Source of the DNA: Sycobia sp. Sy_11
Taxonomy: Eukaryota > Arthropoda > Insecta > Hymenoptera > Epichrysomallidae
Reading direction: 5' to 3'
Assembly (NCBI GenBank): GCA_018907035.1
Contig: JACCIC010000028.1
Span: 3,279,001 to 3,343,000 of the forward strand
Length of the DNA stretch: 64,000 nucleotides
The notes beneath the pieces are model-generated. The model worked only from the letters and a program-made list of their open reading frames with translations, was not told where the DNA came from and ran no database searches. Numbering within the stretch: the first letter of the stretch is position 1; each line of letters opens with the position of its first letter. The translations under genes and the position numbers were made by a program. Shown piece by piece: positions 12,119-26,260 of this stretch.

Positions 12119-15100
12119 TTACGCATTCTTGTTCAGCCATTGGCTAATAGTATCGTGATTACGCTCTATCCACTGGATGTTCGTCTGGACTTGCTCAATA
12201 GCTTGTTCAACGGCGCGCTTCGCGCTTCCGAGCTCCGTCCTGTGCTCATTTGCGAAATCAAGCAGCTGTTTGAATAATAATGATGTCAAATTAAAATCAC
12301 GGACGAATACTATAAAAAAATTTTTTGTTATTGGCAAAGAATGTAACAACTTACATCTTTCAATTCGTATTTGGTATTGATCCGCTTCGTGGAGGTCTTC
12401 ACAATAGTATTGAGACTAAGTAATGAACTGCCGAAACTATAAGAAGACAATTGAAATTTTAATATCGATTTCTGCGCCCAGTACTTAATCCCCATAATCC
12501 AATGAATACAACTTACTATTCTCTCAAACGGCCCCAGTTATTTCTGAAATAGTCGAAGGACAGGGGCTGGCCAATAACATTGAGCGACACCGAGCCGAAC
12601 ACCCTGGCGACGTCCTGCTTCCTGATGCCGGAGTTCTCCGTGAGCGCCCAGTCGAGATATCTGCTCAGGAGCCAGGTCTCCCGTGTGCAACCCATCGCCT
12701 GCAGCAGCAGATCCTTCTCCGAGCCGACGTTCGTCTCCAGATAGCGCTGCCACATGAATTCCCACTCGGCCTGTCCGCCGGCCCGAATGGCCGTGCAATA
12801 AACGACCGTCTTGAGATTCGGCGAGATTGGATTCTCGCGGTTTGGATCGGGACTGCTGCGCCAGGCGGCGAACTGGTCTACCGCATTGCGCACACAGTCT
12901 TCGTGGCCGAGGTAGCAGGCCCAGTTTAGGATTTCCATTCGCGTGAAGACAGTCAGCTGAGGATCGTCCAGGCTGTCCTTAAAACCGACCTTACGGTAGA
13001 CGTTGTCCAGGAGTTTCAAGTTGTACGTCTGGAAGAACTTTTTATTTTAGTTTGCGACGAATAGAGAGACAGAGTTATGTTAAAATTAAACAGTTATTAT
13101 TTCGACCTATATTACTTAACTCCCTTATAATCATTTTATTATTTGAACTCGGATTTCATTATTAGCTTCGGTAATAGTAACCATATGAATACATATAACA
13201 TTGAATAGGAAAAAAAATTGATTAAGTATAAGAAATTGTTAAATAAACTATCATAGTTATTATTTAAAATTCTTAAAAATAATTATAACGAAGTATATTC
13301 AAAATTGTTCTATTTCTTGATCTCTCGACTTTCCAAAATTTCTCACCACGATAATAATTAAGAAAAAATTAAATTTTAAAATCATATCTCCAGGTGAATA
13401 ATTTTTGTCAAAAGCAGTTTCACTTTTAAGTTCAATCGAAACCGTTTTATAAAAATCACGAATTTGCAACAATCCTTCGAATACCGAAACTGCGTGAAAT
13501 AATACAACTTTTACTGTAATTTCTTGTGATTATTCTCAAGGACTTAAAATATTAATTCAATAAACGAAAAAGATAATACTTATTTTATATAATAATTAAT
13601 ACTGAAGTTGCTAGTAAACATGTAGTTATAAATTTTACGTAGATATGCTTCAATTGTTTGAAAGAAAATTAAATTTTTATAACGAAATACAATTAATATA
13701 AACTAATATATCAACATCACTACTGAAATATTATTTATATTTCGTTATAAAAATTTAATTTTCATACTGCCAGTGGTTGATGATTCTATCAGTTAACTGA
13801 CTTTCATCAGACATCAAATTCTATTACAATAAAAATAACGCGAACAATGATGAAATGTATTGGCTTGTACTGTTGCGTTAATGCACAAATTGCAGATGTC
13901 AACTTAGAAATATTTCCTAAGATCTTGAAAATTCCGTTAGCTGATTGAATTAGTCCACCGATTAGAATATCGAAAGTATCTCAGTGATGATTGCTAAAAA
14001 TTACCCTCAACTTGTCGTAGCCCTTATACTTGATGAGCATCATTTCGACGTAGTTCAATGCCGAAAGGGCGGCCTTCCAAGGTAAGTAGTCGATCTCCTG
14101 GACCAGATACGACGTGACGTCCAAGGCTATATCATAACTCAGCCTGCCTGCCCTGGCTAGATTTAGAGCATCGTCGACTAGCTGGGCACGATTTATTGTT
14201 GCAAATTCCTTGTACTCCGAACTTTTCAGCTGTTTGATTAGTAACTTCCAATTTTCAGTGTCGTAATTCACTCGATAATAACCTAATTCGATTTGACTTG
14301 GTTAATTATAATTAAATTTATACCAGGCCAATAATGTACAGAAATAATTTTTCATCTTTCAATGACCAAAAAATTTATGACATATGTTTTATATTAATAT
14401 AAAAAAGAATTTACAACAACAATAAACATTGTCAAAATAAACTATATTTCACTGCTTACCTGTTTCTAATACATTAAATAGAATCCAATCCGACGGACCA
14501 GATCCAATGTTTTTAATAGAGATACTTTTTTCAGCATTCATCCACACCGATGGCTTGGTACTGTTAAAATTAAGCATTTTAGCCGTAGTAAAGGTAAGAG
14601 GAATCCACCATACTGGATCGTCTTCTTTTCTGCTACTATTATGAAGCACGAAACGTTCCTAAAATAATTATATGTTAATAAAAAATTCTTTGAATTTGAC
14701 ACAGGTTAATTAAGGAAAAATCATCAAGTAATTTATGTGAATTATTTTATCCAGTCTAATTCGTTTATGTATCATTTAAACTTTATTTATATTAATGATT
14801 ACTGTGTACATGTATAAATTATTTCATAATACATCCTTATATTTTTCCAGAATTGATAGATAAATACTTTATAGTGAAAAAAAATTTTTTCTTCTCGATG
14901 ATTTAAATACTTAAGTGGACGAGGAGTAGAGGCATATTATACCTGTGTAACAGCGGCGCTGTCGCTTTCGTAGTTACGGATGACCGTGACAACAGGGAAG
15001 CCAGTTTGCAGGGTCCACGTGTCCATGATTTGCTTGACTGTCACGTCCTGGCTGAGCGCCTTGTCCTCGTGCGCTTGTTTCGTCAGAGCGTTCCACAGGT

Positions 15101-18100
15101 CGTCTCGTTGTGCGCTCTGATACTTTCTAACAATATTTTAATTCTTGATATTGCAGTAATAAAATTTCGCAAAATAATTGGATAGACATTATTAACAAAA
15201 AGAAATTAAACTTCATTTGTATCCTTTCTTTGTGATATTGAAATTTCTTTCTGTTTCCTCTTGGAGTCTAATTTATCATATAATATAGAGTTTCCGAAAT
15301 GCAAAACTACATTGCATAAATTACTATTAATAAATAATTCTAAATTATACTATATCTAGATAAATAAATGTTTCAAAATCATTGAAATTCTAACGAATTG
15401 AAAGTAATGAAAACATCGATAATATAATTATAAGAGTTATTAATCATAAAAATGTTTCCAAAATACGATGAAAATAATACATGCTAAAGCATTGATTCTC
15501 TGTGAATCGATCGCAAGCGAAACAGTTACTCATTGCCGTGAAAAAAATTGCACAAAATTTATCTTTACCTTTCATTAAGATAGTTAGTTAAACCGCGCTG
15601 GAACACCGGGGTGGTTAGGAAGTGATCCATCATACGGATTATCGAGGCACCCTTGGCGTAGGATATCCGATCGAATATTTCGTTGATCTCGTCGGGATTG
15701 CCGACTTCGACGGATATTGGATGCGAGGTTTCGAGGGCGTCCAGGCCGAATACGTTTTGCAGCTCGTGTACAACGAACTGTTCGAGGGCTCGCCAGGTGG
15801 GCTCCACCTTTTAATTAATGAACTTGATTATACGAACGACTAGGTGCTTTTAGAGAGAAACTAGAGTCAAACAAAATCTTGACATCGGATTAAATAATTT
15901 CACTACTATAGTTATTTCAATATTAATTCGAGTCAAATTTCTGTATTACTCACTATATAGTTATTTAAAAAAAAAATAACTTACTGCATTGATTCCTATA
16001 TTTTCCACGTAACTAGCGAATCCTTCATTGAGCCATAAATCTGTCCACCAACTTAGAGTGACCAAATTCCCGAACCACTGGTGCGCAAGTTCGTGAGCGA
16101 CTACAGTCGCTACTCTTTGCTTATTACCACTAGAGGAGACTCCCTCCTGATACAGCAAAGCGGTTTCTCTATAAATAACATTTATAATTATTAATTAATT
16201 TAAATGAACTAAAATTTTAATTATCAAATTTAAAACTGGATTTATTTCCACGATTGAATGAAAATTATTTTTTTAACATACGACTTAAAATTTGCTATTC
16301 GAATGAAAATATTAATTTTTAAATAATATATTAACAATATAATCTACAAATCCATAGCAACTGTCGTCCCCAACCTGTAAGTGATGAGACCCCAGTTCTC
16401 CATCGCACCAGCGGAGAAGTCCGTCAAGGCGACCATATCGATCTTCGGTAGTGGAAACTTGATCTGGAAAAAGTCCTCGTAGTACCTCAATATCTCGGGA
16501 CAGATCTTGAGACTGTATTCGGCCTGGTCGAGTGCCTCCTTGCGAGCCCAGACGCTCACGTTTCCCGTGCTTGCGTGCTTGGTAGCGAAATCCGAGACAA
16601 TGAAGGCGACCAAGTACGTCGACATGGGCACCGAGCGTTCAAAGTGGTCCCAGACGTAAGTAGGCAGACCCTCCCTATAATTCGGTATATGTGTTTGAGT
16701 TACGACAGTTACGTCACATGTACGGAGCGGTTCGTAAGCTTGATTTTTTCGATTTACTTCACGCAGAAAGACTTTTACGTATCGTAGCTACATACGAGTC
16801 AGTAATTATAATCTATTATTTAGCAGTAGAAAAGATAGAATTATGATAACTAACGGCGCTCATATTTGTTAACCGATTTTATAAATTTAAGGTCAAACAT
16901 ATTTGGTAAGATTTTCCATTTCATCATGAACAAGTTCGCTTTTCGAAGATGGCAAATGGCTCAAATATTCTATCAATATACAAGAAGTGTTATTTCTCGA
17001 GTACATCATTTTTTAATGAATATGTTACATAGCTGGACTCAAAGATCCTATCGTGAAAAATATGGTCCTCATTGTGCCCTTTTAATCTTCGCATATCGCG
17101 TATAATTCCCAAGTTGGAACGTGAATTTATTATACACAATTTAAGACCGCTGAAAAGTAGCGTAGACGATACCGAATATGTTATTGTTGTAAAGGTAACT
17201 GTATCCGCTAACGATAACGAGTCGATTCCAGATGACACGTTCTTTGAGTAACAATAATACTTTCCGAATGTTTATAGGAGACCTTGTGATAACGCGAACT
17301 TATTCATAGCAAAATGGCAAACATCACCGTTTTGAACTTTTCTAATTCAATCATCCCTATTGACAATACATATTTTTACAATATTGTTAAAAAATAATTT
17401 AATTTTACTTTGCATCTTGACAAAATTTTAAATATCGCATATATTAATTAAATTTTATAAATTATTAAGCAATCACATCAAAAGGTGCAGATATACTTAA
17501 ATAAAATGGCGATGTTCTTAATTATTTCAATAATTATTAATTAGTCGAATAATAAATGGACAACGTCCTAAAGTATCTCACAGTGAATAAAATTTGTTTT
17601 GCAACGAAAAATGAACTTGCAGCAGTCTATTTTCGTTCGGTTCAAAGCGTCTCATAATAGTATACAGAATCACATATAGACGAAGGTACTCACACGGGTT
17701 TTGATTCTCTCTCCTTCGGCATATTGGAGATAGAAGTCATGTTGAGGGGCCGAGCAATGTTGATTTGAAATCTGGCCTTAAGCGCTGGCTCATCGAAGCA
17801 TGGAAAAGCTCGACGTGCATCCGTAGGTTGAAATTGCGTGGCGGCGATCCATCTATATACAAATGTTTATTGCAGAAATATTTAATGTTAAATCGATTGA
17901 CCTTCCTCTCATGAAAACATAATAACAGAGACAAATAAGGATTTTCTATTCGATAATTGATACCTATATATTAGTTTAATAAAAAAAAAGTCAAATGAAA
18001 TGATAATTTAATGTATAGTTAAATAAATTTCACCATTATTCAATATATTCTATTAGAAATTTTATTGTCTAAATAAAGAAGCTTTTTCTATATTTAATTT

Positions 18101-20374
18101 ATTTATCAGCTAGCGTATTTTAGTTTTAGTTATATAAAAAGTTTACATTATTTACGTTATTTTATTTACTTTATTTTATTTAGTTACATCAAAGCAAGTA
18201 AATAATATAGAGTATACAATGGTTAGCGAACCATGACTCATATATCTATATGTATGTATTGAATACTTTAATGCCACCTTTTACGCGTCGTATATACGAC
18301 ACGAAGGAATTGGCCAGAGTATAATAACCCGTCCATAAAATTGCGGAGCCAATAAAAGGCTTGGAGGAATAAAGAAAAAAAGTTTATCACGAAGCAAGCC
18401 ACCGCGCCATTAACGGTTACGCACCTCGTCTCATTCTTGACTTTGTACGAGCTCCTGTAGAAGCCCTGGAGATCGTTGTTGAGTCGTCCGACGTACTTCA
18501 AATGAAGCAGATACTGCTTCCCGGCCTCGAGTGCCTCCGTTGTCTCTATCACGTGAAATTGCCTGACGGTGTCGTTATACTGGCGGGTCAGTCCCAGCGA
18601 TTTGTCCTGCGCCGACCCTTGCGAATACACCTTTAAGCTGGTGAACTTCTCGTCGATGATCATGTCCACGTAGTGCAGTATTACCTTGTTCGTGCTCTCC
18701 GTGGCGTTCATCACGATTTTCACCTTTTCGTTCGGAAGAAAGATAACAAACTGACAATTTTCCTCTGATAAAAGCATATTCCTGCCGTATCGCAGGGAGT
18801 TTATCGGTAATTTTAATTAGCACAGATCAAAAAAATTTTATACAAGGCATTTCTTTTCAACCATCCCAAGAAAATATTTCGGAAACTATTGCAGCAAATC
18901 CTCCAAATAATAAATATAAAATATTTAGGACTTGTCTGACTTTACTTTTTACCCTGAATTATAAAAGAGGAGAAAATTTTAAACAGACAAGTTCAAACGC
19001 ACCTAAAAAAAAACTTTTGCATAGTTTATTTTTTTTTTTTACATTTTATTATTTTTAACTGATATAACACGAATTAACTTACTAATTCATTTCAATTCAG
19101 TCGACAAAATTACTAAAAAAGTAGTCGATTTCGAAAATAGCAGTACCGCTAATCTGCTGTGACCAGAATAATGCGAATTCAATACTTCGATGAAATTGAC
19201 GGAGAGTTTCGGATGGCTAAAGATATGACTGGTGCCGTAGAGAAAATGTATAATGTAAAATGTCTTTCCAACTTAATTATACTGGGAAGCTGTGCTCGAG
19301 ATTTTAGATTCTCTAAAAACATAACTGATATCTAAGGTGTTAAAAATTGCCTATTTTTATTAAAAAACATAAAAATTAATTTGATATCATGATAATCTTG
19401 AAAATAGTTTTACGTGATCTTACTGCATAATGACTCCGGGTGCTCGCAGGCCACGAAAGTGAAATAAATATTACGCTGAACCAAATGTCTACCTTGCGTA
19501 ACTTTAATATCGAACAACAACCTATACATCAAAAACCATTTCGCGTAAACTATTCTCGTCTTTCAGAAACCTGCATCAAATAAAGGGGTTTTAATTTGAA
19601 AAACCGAAATTACCCTTCAATTATCCCTAAGTCTTGCTCTCATGATCAACATCAATACGACTTGGTCCCTTATAAACTCTACAAATTTTTTTTAGCGCGT
19701 TCTGCCAATTTTCAATAGTTTCCATATAAACTTGGGATGCTCTACTTATAACATAGTTAATTTTTCATGCTGAATATTTTCATAAAAATTTCAATGGAAT
19801 ATTTTTGATTGTAAATAATAAAATAAATAATGTGGAATAGAGTATTAATGCTATTATCAATGACCCGAGCCATTTTGTTTTGCGCCAAATTCCAAATGTA
19901 CTTCGAGCAACGGATCGACGCTGTCAAAATAAACAGGAAACTTTGATGGCATTCGCGCGAGGCATAAATAACGCGCGCCACCCCCTCGTGGCCGAAACGT
20001 CGCCGACGCCTCACCTCGCCGTGGAAGGTGAAGTTGCCCTCCCAGATGAACGGGACGATCTTCAGCTCGTAGCTGTCGGGCACTATGGACTTGGGCAGCC
20101 TGACGTCGATCTTGGCCTCGTCGGCGCCGCCGGTGTAGCTCTTGCCCGAGCGATACGTGGCATCGACGTCCGAGACGACGAGGCCGAAGGGCCTCGACAT
20201 CAGATTGTCGATGCAGGGCGCGAAGTGATAGACGAGGAGGCCCGTGATCACGATCGAGGCAAGGAAGGCCGTGCTGAGCGCCAGCGCCCCGCATTTCGTG
20301 ATCGTGCAGCCGCGCTTGCGGCCGAAGGTCGTCGTGTGGTCGTCCATCCCCATCGCGTTCAGCGTCTTTGTCAT
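12119..20374 (-). CDS. M1 aminopeptidase N, type II membrane protein, complete
   Basis: Zinc exopeptidase that removes N-terminal residues from peptides. Exons in coding order: 20374-20015, 18723-18425, 17852-17694, 16674-16375, 16168-15985, 15807-15569, 15126-14943, 14658-14460, 14282-14005, 13028-12517, 12436-12355, 12265-12119. They sum to 2943 bases, 980 residues plus TAA, with all phases matching. The first Met ([12 protein letters not shown]) follows a strong acceptor 7 bases upstream. Residues 29-49 are a hydrophobic signal anchor behind a basic FGRKR stretch, giving a cytosolic tail and outside catalytic domain. GAMENWG is at 362-368, HELAH at 398-402, the third ligand E421 and the catalytic Tyr484. 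The protein ends QWLNKNA without a hydrophobic tail, so it is not GPI-anchored. Length is normal for animal APN/ERAP-type enzymes. It converges on the tandem APN gene and shares intron positions with it. Confidence 0.93.
13664..13763. repeat. 26-bp perfect inverted repeat, 48-nt spacer
   Basis: Arms at 13664-13689 and 13738-13763 are exact reverse complements, each containing TTATAACGAAATA or its complement. They lie in intron 13029-14004 of the - strand APN gene. The pre-mRNA could fold into a 26-bp stem. No target-site duplication is visible, so a MITE remnant is possible but unproven. Confidence 0.9.
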
Positions 20375-20400
20375 GCTACTTCTGTGGACAGAGGCGGAAC
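20375..20400 (-). promoter_or_regulatory. 5'UTR splice acceptor of the - strand APN gene
   Basis: Read on the - strand, a pyrimidine-rich stretch ends in CCACAG at 20382-20387. It leaves seven UTR bases before ATG at 20374. The first coding exon is therefore probably preceded by a 5'UTR intron, and the promoter lies further right, possibly in the CpG block at 22.0-22.7 kb. The donor was not identified. Confidence 0.55.
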
Positions 20401-22000
20401 AAAAAGAGTTCGGATGAATTACGTTGGGATTTTTTTTTTTTTTTTTTTTGATACGGTACATATCATATAATAGTTTATATGGTATGGTTTACATATTGTG
20501 CAACAGCTGTAGATAATCTTTTATCATTTATTTTGAAAAATTTTCCAAACTTTGAGGCGCAACGACTAATCATCTACTTATAAAATAAATCCGCTGAATT
20601 TCCTCGCTATTCAGTTATTTGTTAAAATCACAGCAAAGACAATTCTCAAAAACTATTTTAAATTTATGTTACAACTTCAAATACAAAAAGAAAACACTAG
20701 CATCAGAAGTTTTTTCAAGATCTCTATTATACTTAAAAATAAAAAGAGTTTAGAACTTATAATAGAACTGCGAAAAGTCTTTTATGGATATTTTTTCCAA
20801 AGTCAGCTGCTGGAATCATCAACACGACGACGACAAATGGGCTATTTTTAGATTTGTAATAAACCAGTTCGAGTGTAATATTCATAATACGGATAATAAT
20901 ATTTTACTTTTATGGAAACAGTTTTTTTTTTTCATTAACTTAGTTCTCATTTACTTGGAACATTCTACTTCCAATATTTCATGAAAAGTAATAATGATTT
21001 GTTAAACGTACAGGTACTCTAATAATTATAAGTTTCGAAAAGAATCTGTTGTGCGCAGAGCGTATTAAAAATAATGATATAAAATATAAAAGTTTCTTTA
21101 TCAAAGTCTCGCCTTAAACTAGAAGTAGAAATAAAAAATTAAGAACATCAAAGTGCATTCGTTACTTAAAAATCTACAGAACTTATAACATTGAACAAGA
21201 ATATACTTATCGTAACATTCTCGGAGCATGAATTATAATTCCATTTACAAATTTGCAGTAACTAAACGATTGAGACTTTCATAAAATTTATTTGTATTAA
21301 TATTAACTTTCGCATTTTTTTTGCGCGATTATCATGAAGAATTTCTTTCTATCATATGTGCTCTTGTATAATCGATGTAAAATTAATTAAAATCACTCGT
21401 TCGTTATCAAACATGAATACTAAAAACTTTTACTTCCGACATTTGACAAATATCCACGTAACTATCCTTTAATTTACTTTGTATTATCTAGATTATTGAG
21501 AATTGATGATGATTATTATTATTAATTACATCTTGTTATTACATTATCATCAATTATTTTGCAAAAAAAATTTAGCTCACATTAAACATGATTGCCCATA
21601 CGATTTTGTACTTTTTTCTTCGTAAATATATCTAATCTATTACTTAAAAACTTATTATTAAAAAAAATTAATTTTGAGATATGAACTACAATAATTACCA
21701 ATTAATTTTAATCGCAGAAAAAAAGTCATCTATCCTAATATCGTAAAACTTTTTAAGAAACGACTAATCGTCACAGTATTGCGTTTACCAGCGCAAACGA
21801 ACCATTTGAAAATGTCTCCTCTACTCTCCTAGGTGTACTAATAATCATTTGGTCCTTGAGACTTTCTAGAAATCATCCTTGTAACAGATTTTTCGGCAGT
21901 AAAAACCGTAGAGACGAAAGATGGCACCTCCACTGCGCGAAGGCGATAAAGAAAAAAGTCAACGTCTCCGTAAGGCCACGCTCGAATGTTTAATATTGAA
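20401..22000. other. AT-rich noncoding stretch upstream of APN
   Basis: No coding exon recognised. It holds a T-run at about 20431-20449 and AT-rich unique sequence. It probably belongs to the 5' intron or upstream region of the - strand APN gene. Confidence 0.5.
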
Positions 22001-22690
22001 ATTAGCAAAAATCGTGGAAACGCCTGCCTCTGCCGCTCGCTCGCGTTAGCGAAAGTTATCGCGAAGGCCGATCGCGGGCGGGGAGCGAGACAGAGCGACA
22101 GGCGAATCGACCTGCCCGCCGACCGACGCAGCGTCGATAACAAAAATCGCCACGCTCCGCGCGCCCGTCTGCCCGAGTAAAAATTCATACCCCCGACGTC
22201 GTAAAGGCGTACGCGCGAACGGCGGCGGACTGCTCAATTAATTTGGCTTGTCGCCAACGCAACGTACGCTTACGACGCCCCGGCACGCGACCGTGCCGAA
22301 TTATTATCACGGGAGGCGCCCGGCGCCCGTCCGGCCCTTTCGTCCCCAGCCCACGTCGGGGCGTACGCGCGATTGTCGTTGCGCGCGCGCGCGCGCGCAG
22401 GCTCCTCGGTGGGCGGGTTGACTGGCGCGCGGCGGCCGCGCGCGAGGAAGCGCCGATCGAGAACGGGCCGAGGGCAGCGCGCAAAGTATCGTTATTAAGG
22501 CCCGCTCGCGCGCCCACCGCGGAGCGTCACGGGGATGAGCGGCCGCGCTCGCTCGCGCGCGCTCGTCGAGCGTGTCAAGGAAACGCGTGCGCGCGATCGT
22601 AATTTAATTGGCCGTGGCGAGGTGCGTGCGTGCATTATATAACTATATGCTCGTGTGCCCGCGCGTTCGTATATGCGGGAGAGCATTGAA
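22000..22690. promoter_or_regulatory. CpG-dense block, possible promoter of the - strand APN
   Basis: Very CpG-rich DNA between AT-rich flanks, with a (CG)n run at about 22380-22399. It is the first such block upstream of the APN start codon, about 1.7-2.3 kb away, and so a candidate for its promoter and untranslated first exon. Overlapping Arg/Ala-rich ORFs on both strands reflect composition only. No TATA box or donor could be assigned with confidence. Confidence 0.4.
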
Positions 22691-25150
22691 AGCTACGGGA
22701 GGATATTTTAAGGTTATAATTTTACGTGCAGATGGCTGTAAGATTTACTTTTAATTAACGGCAAAAATCTAGGATACAATTTTAAAAATCACGATAAAAA
22801 AGCACGATGACGAGAAAACTCGGTGTAAATGAAATTATGGTAATAGCGACAAATTGCTATGGAATGTAACATTGTACGAAGAGACAATTTATAAAATTAA
22901 TAATACATGCTCACAAGGGGTACTCGTCGAGCTAAGCAACGTGCCCGTGTGTACCCGGGCATACGTCATGTTTATTTACTTACTTTGTATTTCACGAACG
23001 TGGCTTGAACAGTTAATTCTGATGATTTAGCTGACAAAATTATGCGAAATCGCATTATGTTAATATTATACTTGCTGCATTTAATTAAATACACTTGTTT
23101 GATCAATTAAACTGGCCGCAGATTAAAAATAATAACTTCGGAGCAATTACTTGTTGTAAGTTTTCATCTAAAGATAAGAGAAAAAAGAAATATGGGTCTA
23201 TTAAGCCTGTGTATATAAATTAGCTAATCGGGAATTATCACAGAAAGATCAGAACTTCCGCTTTTAGCACATTATTGATTGTCGCGCTCGTTACAGTTTC
23301 TTGCAAAAAAATTATCTAGCATAATTTCGCTGTTCGATCGAACTTTCCAAAATTCGTTAAAAATAGTATGGGATGATACGGAGCAGCCGATAGATATTCT
23401 ATGAGTGAGACACGCGACCATCCGCGAACCAGACGCACACGGGCACTGAATTCTCGCGCCCCGAAACGTGTCAGAGCCCAGCGCCCCGATACTCTCGCTG
23501 ATACCGTGTCGCTGTAGTGAGCATATGTTACAGTGTTGACTGTTATAATATGTTAAATTCAGCTCTCCGTCAAAGCACTGATACAAAAGGAGCCTCGTCC
23601 GTGCATCATCTTTTTTACACACCCACACAGATATATGCTGATGCCTGTATGTATCTACAAATCACAGACGCCGCTTACGCTTGGGCCGATGAAATTAGTT
23701 AATACATATAATATAGTGTCGCCTTTTGACACCACCCCTCCCCATCCCCTGCCCGGATTTACAAGCCCCACTCTCCTCGATCCTCTCGCCTTATGTCAAC
23801 ATTTCGAAATGAAAATTTTGAGTAATCCTGTTTTAATAATACATGGGATGCAGAATACACAATAATTGCCTTTTGGATTCAGAAAGCAATTAATTCCCAC
23901 GAATGTTTCTTGAATATAAATATATATGTATATATATATCGTCCAAATTGAGATACTTACTCATCTACTACAACTACCTTAATAATTTTAATATCAATTC
24001 TTCTAAACAATGAACGATTGAGAATAAACTTATTTTCTGTCATCTATCTTATCGGATTAAAATTGCATTAAGAAATAAATATTGTTTCTCACAATAATAA
24101 TTTTTTTTATGTCGATCTTATTAGAGAATTTTTAAAGAAACCTAAAAATTGTATTGAAATTGATCTATAATTGTAAAGTAAAAACATAAACTAACAAATC
24201 TATTATAAGTTTATTTCTAACGCCTCAATATTATTAAAGTAAAAAAAATCGATATTACAAAATCTTCCTACTTCTACTCACTTTATATCCAATCTGATCT
24301 CAAAATATTTTTTAAGCACAGTTTTAATAAATACAAAATATATTGTTCAAATATTAAAATAATTAACTGAGATTAATAAACTTTACTTTTAATTAAAATT
24401 TTCATTTAATGATCGATTCAATATATAATGAAATGTAAATATATGTAAGCGATGAATCATTCGCTCAAACTATTCATCAAAACAAACAATAATTTAAATT
24501 TATATTTAAATTTCATTGAACAATTGTAATTCCATTATAAAATGGCGTCGATATTCACTAAATTTGAGCAAACGAATACACTGTTTCAGAAATTTATACG
24601 TTTCGCAACGACGATATAAAACAAACCGCCTTTCAATTTCACGAAAGAAATTCTGTTACAAGAGAAAAAATAAGATGCGTCAGCGTAAAGAAAAAATCTT
24701 GTCCAAACATATTTCTGATTTCGTACCTCTGGCTGGCCCGAGAGCCGCGGAGAAAAATACAACAACACAATCCAAACAAGCCGGGGCCAAATTTGTAAAC
24801 AATGAATTTGGCAAACCACTGCGCGAGATGCCGAGCCGGAAGCGCCGAACTGTCAGGCTAAATGTGAGACAATAATGAAGAAACTCGGACACGAAGGAAA
24901 ATGTCCGGCGTTAATGCACATTTTTTTTTAACAACTAGATTATACTATTAATTAAAATCACGGCGTTGAACAAACGTACTTTTATCCTTCTTCGCTTTAT
25001 AGATAAGCCAGAACTTTTGAGGACTCGGTCGTGCCGGTTACACTATCGGTGTACCTATAATCCGCGGTACCCTTCGACATTCGCACACCTCCACGTTCCT
25101 TAAAGCCTGAACTACGACTGCAGCTCTCCGCCTGCTCGCTTCTTCTCATT
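22691..25150. other. Mostly AT-rich noncoding stretch
   Basis: I see no recognisable exon or RNA gene. A TATATAAAT word lies near 23212. Moderately GC-rich patches at 23380-23520 and 24700-24850 contain ORFs (23272-23628 -, 24516-24875 +) without recognisable domains. Confidence 0.45.
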
Positions 25151-25154
25151 CACG

Positions 25155-25330
25155 TGTGCGTGCTCTGTCTCTCTCTCTCTCTCTCTCTTTCCCTCCCCCC
25201 GCTCTCTCTCTCCCACCTTCTACCCCCCTACTCTTATACCTTGTTCGGCTACTCCAGCTAGTCTCTCTCTCTCTCTGTCTGTATGTCCGTCTCTTTCTCA
25301 CCTTTTTCTTTAGCCTTGCCGGTATCTTTT
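25155..25330. repeat. CT-rich pyrimidine tract
   Basis: Long C/T-only runs on the + strand with (CT)n at about 25167-25188 and 25263-25278. Read on the - strand this is a GAGA-type purine tract, common near insect promoters. No gene start is assigned here. Confidence 0.8.
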
Positions 25331-25382
25331 TATTCTTCTTTATTCTTCTTCTTAGTGCGGTTATACCGGAGCTGACACAGGT

Positions 25383-25384
<2 letters not shown>

Positions 25385-25436
<52 letters not shown>
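25385..25436. repeat. (AT)n microsatellite
   Basis: About 52 bp of uninterrupted AT dinucleotides just after the pyrimidine tract. Confidence 0.97.
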
Positions 25437-25438
<2 letters not shown>

Positions 25439-25795
25439 GTATATAAACACGGCTTTGTGTTATCCGCAGAGGAATCCCGTGTGGTTTTTAAAATTACCGG
25501 ACGCTCGGCAATTGATATATACGACGAGCGCAAAAAGGGACCGTTGGACGTCCGCAGGTAAATGTCTAAGATTCTTTATTGGACTCTGCTATTTCCTCTG
25601 AATTATTTTTTTTAACTTAACGTTTCTTGTCAAATGATAAAATGGTTTTTACTATTTTTTTTTCTAATTGGGTCAATGAATATATTGTTTTTCTGAACTT
25701 TCAGTTTTTCAAAAATGTAAGCAAAACATGTTTATAGGCTTGGATTTTCAAATATTATTCTACAACAAAATTATTATGTATGAAAAACTGTAAAT

Positions 25796-25799
<4 letters not shown>

Positions 25800-25846
<47 letters not shown>
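25800..25846. repeat. (AT)n microsatellite
   Basis: About 47 bp of uninterrupted TA dinucleotides in AT-rich DNA. Confidence 0.97.
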
Positions 25847-25847
<1 letters not shown>

Positions 25848-26085
25848 GCACTTGTGAAATTTCAGCATTATTTTATTTTAACTTACATATATATTTTATT
25901 CAATGAAATAAACTTTAAACTACAAATATTATACTATATGTATGCTTATTAATTGCAGCCAATAATGTATGATTTGAATATAAATTTTTAAAATCAATGG
26001 TGGCATGTTCGACTCATTCGGCGCAGCATTCATACGAGAGGTACTATATATATATGTCGATTCTCTCGCGAGATCGTTTGTGTAT

Positions 26086-26260
<175 letters not shown>

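Noticed and set aside
23272..23628. 118-codon ORF on the - strand
   Set aside because: No recognisable family, no splice-site support, AT-rich flanks.
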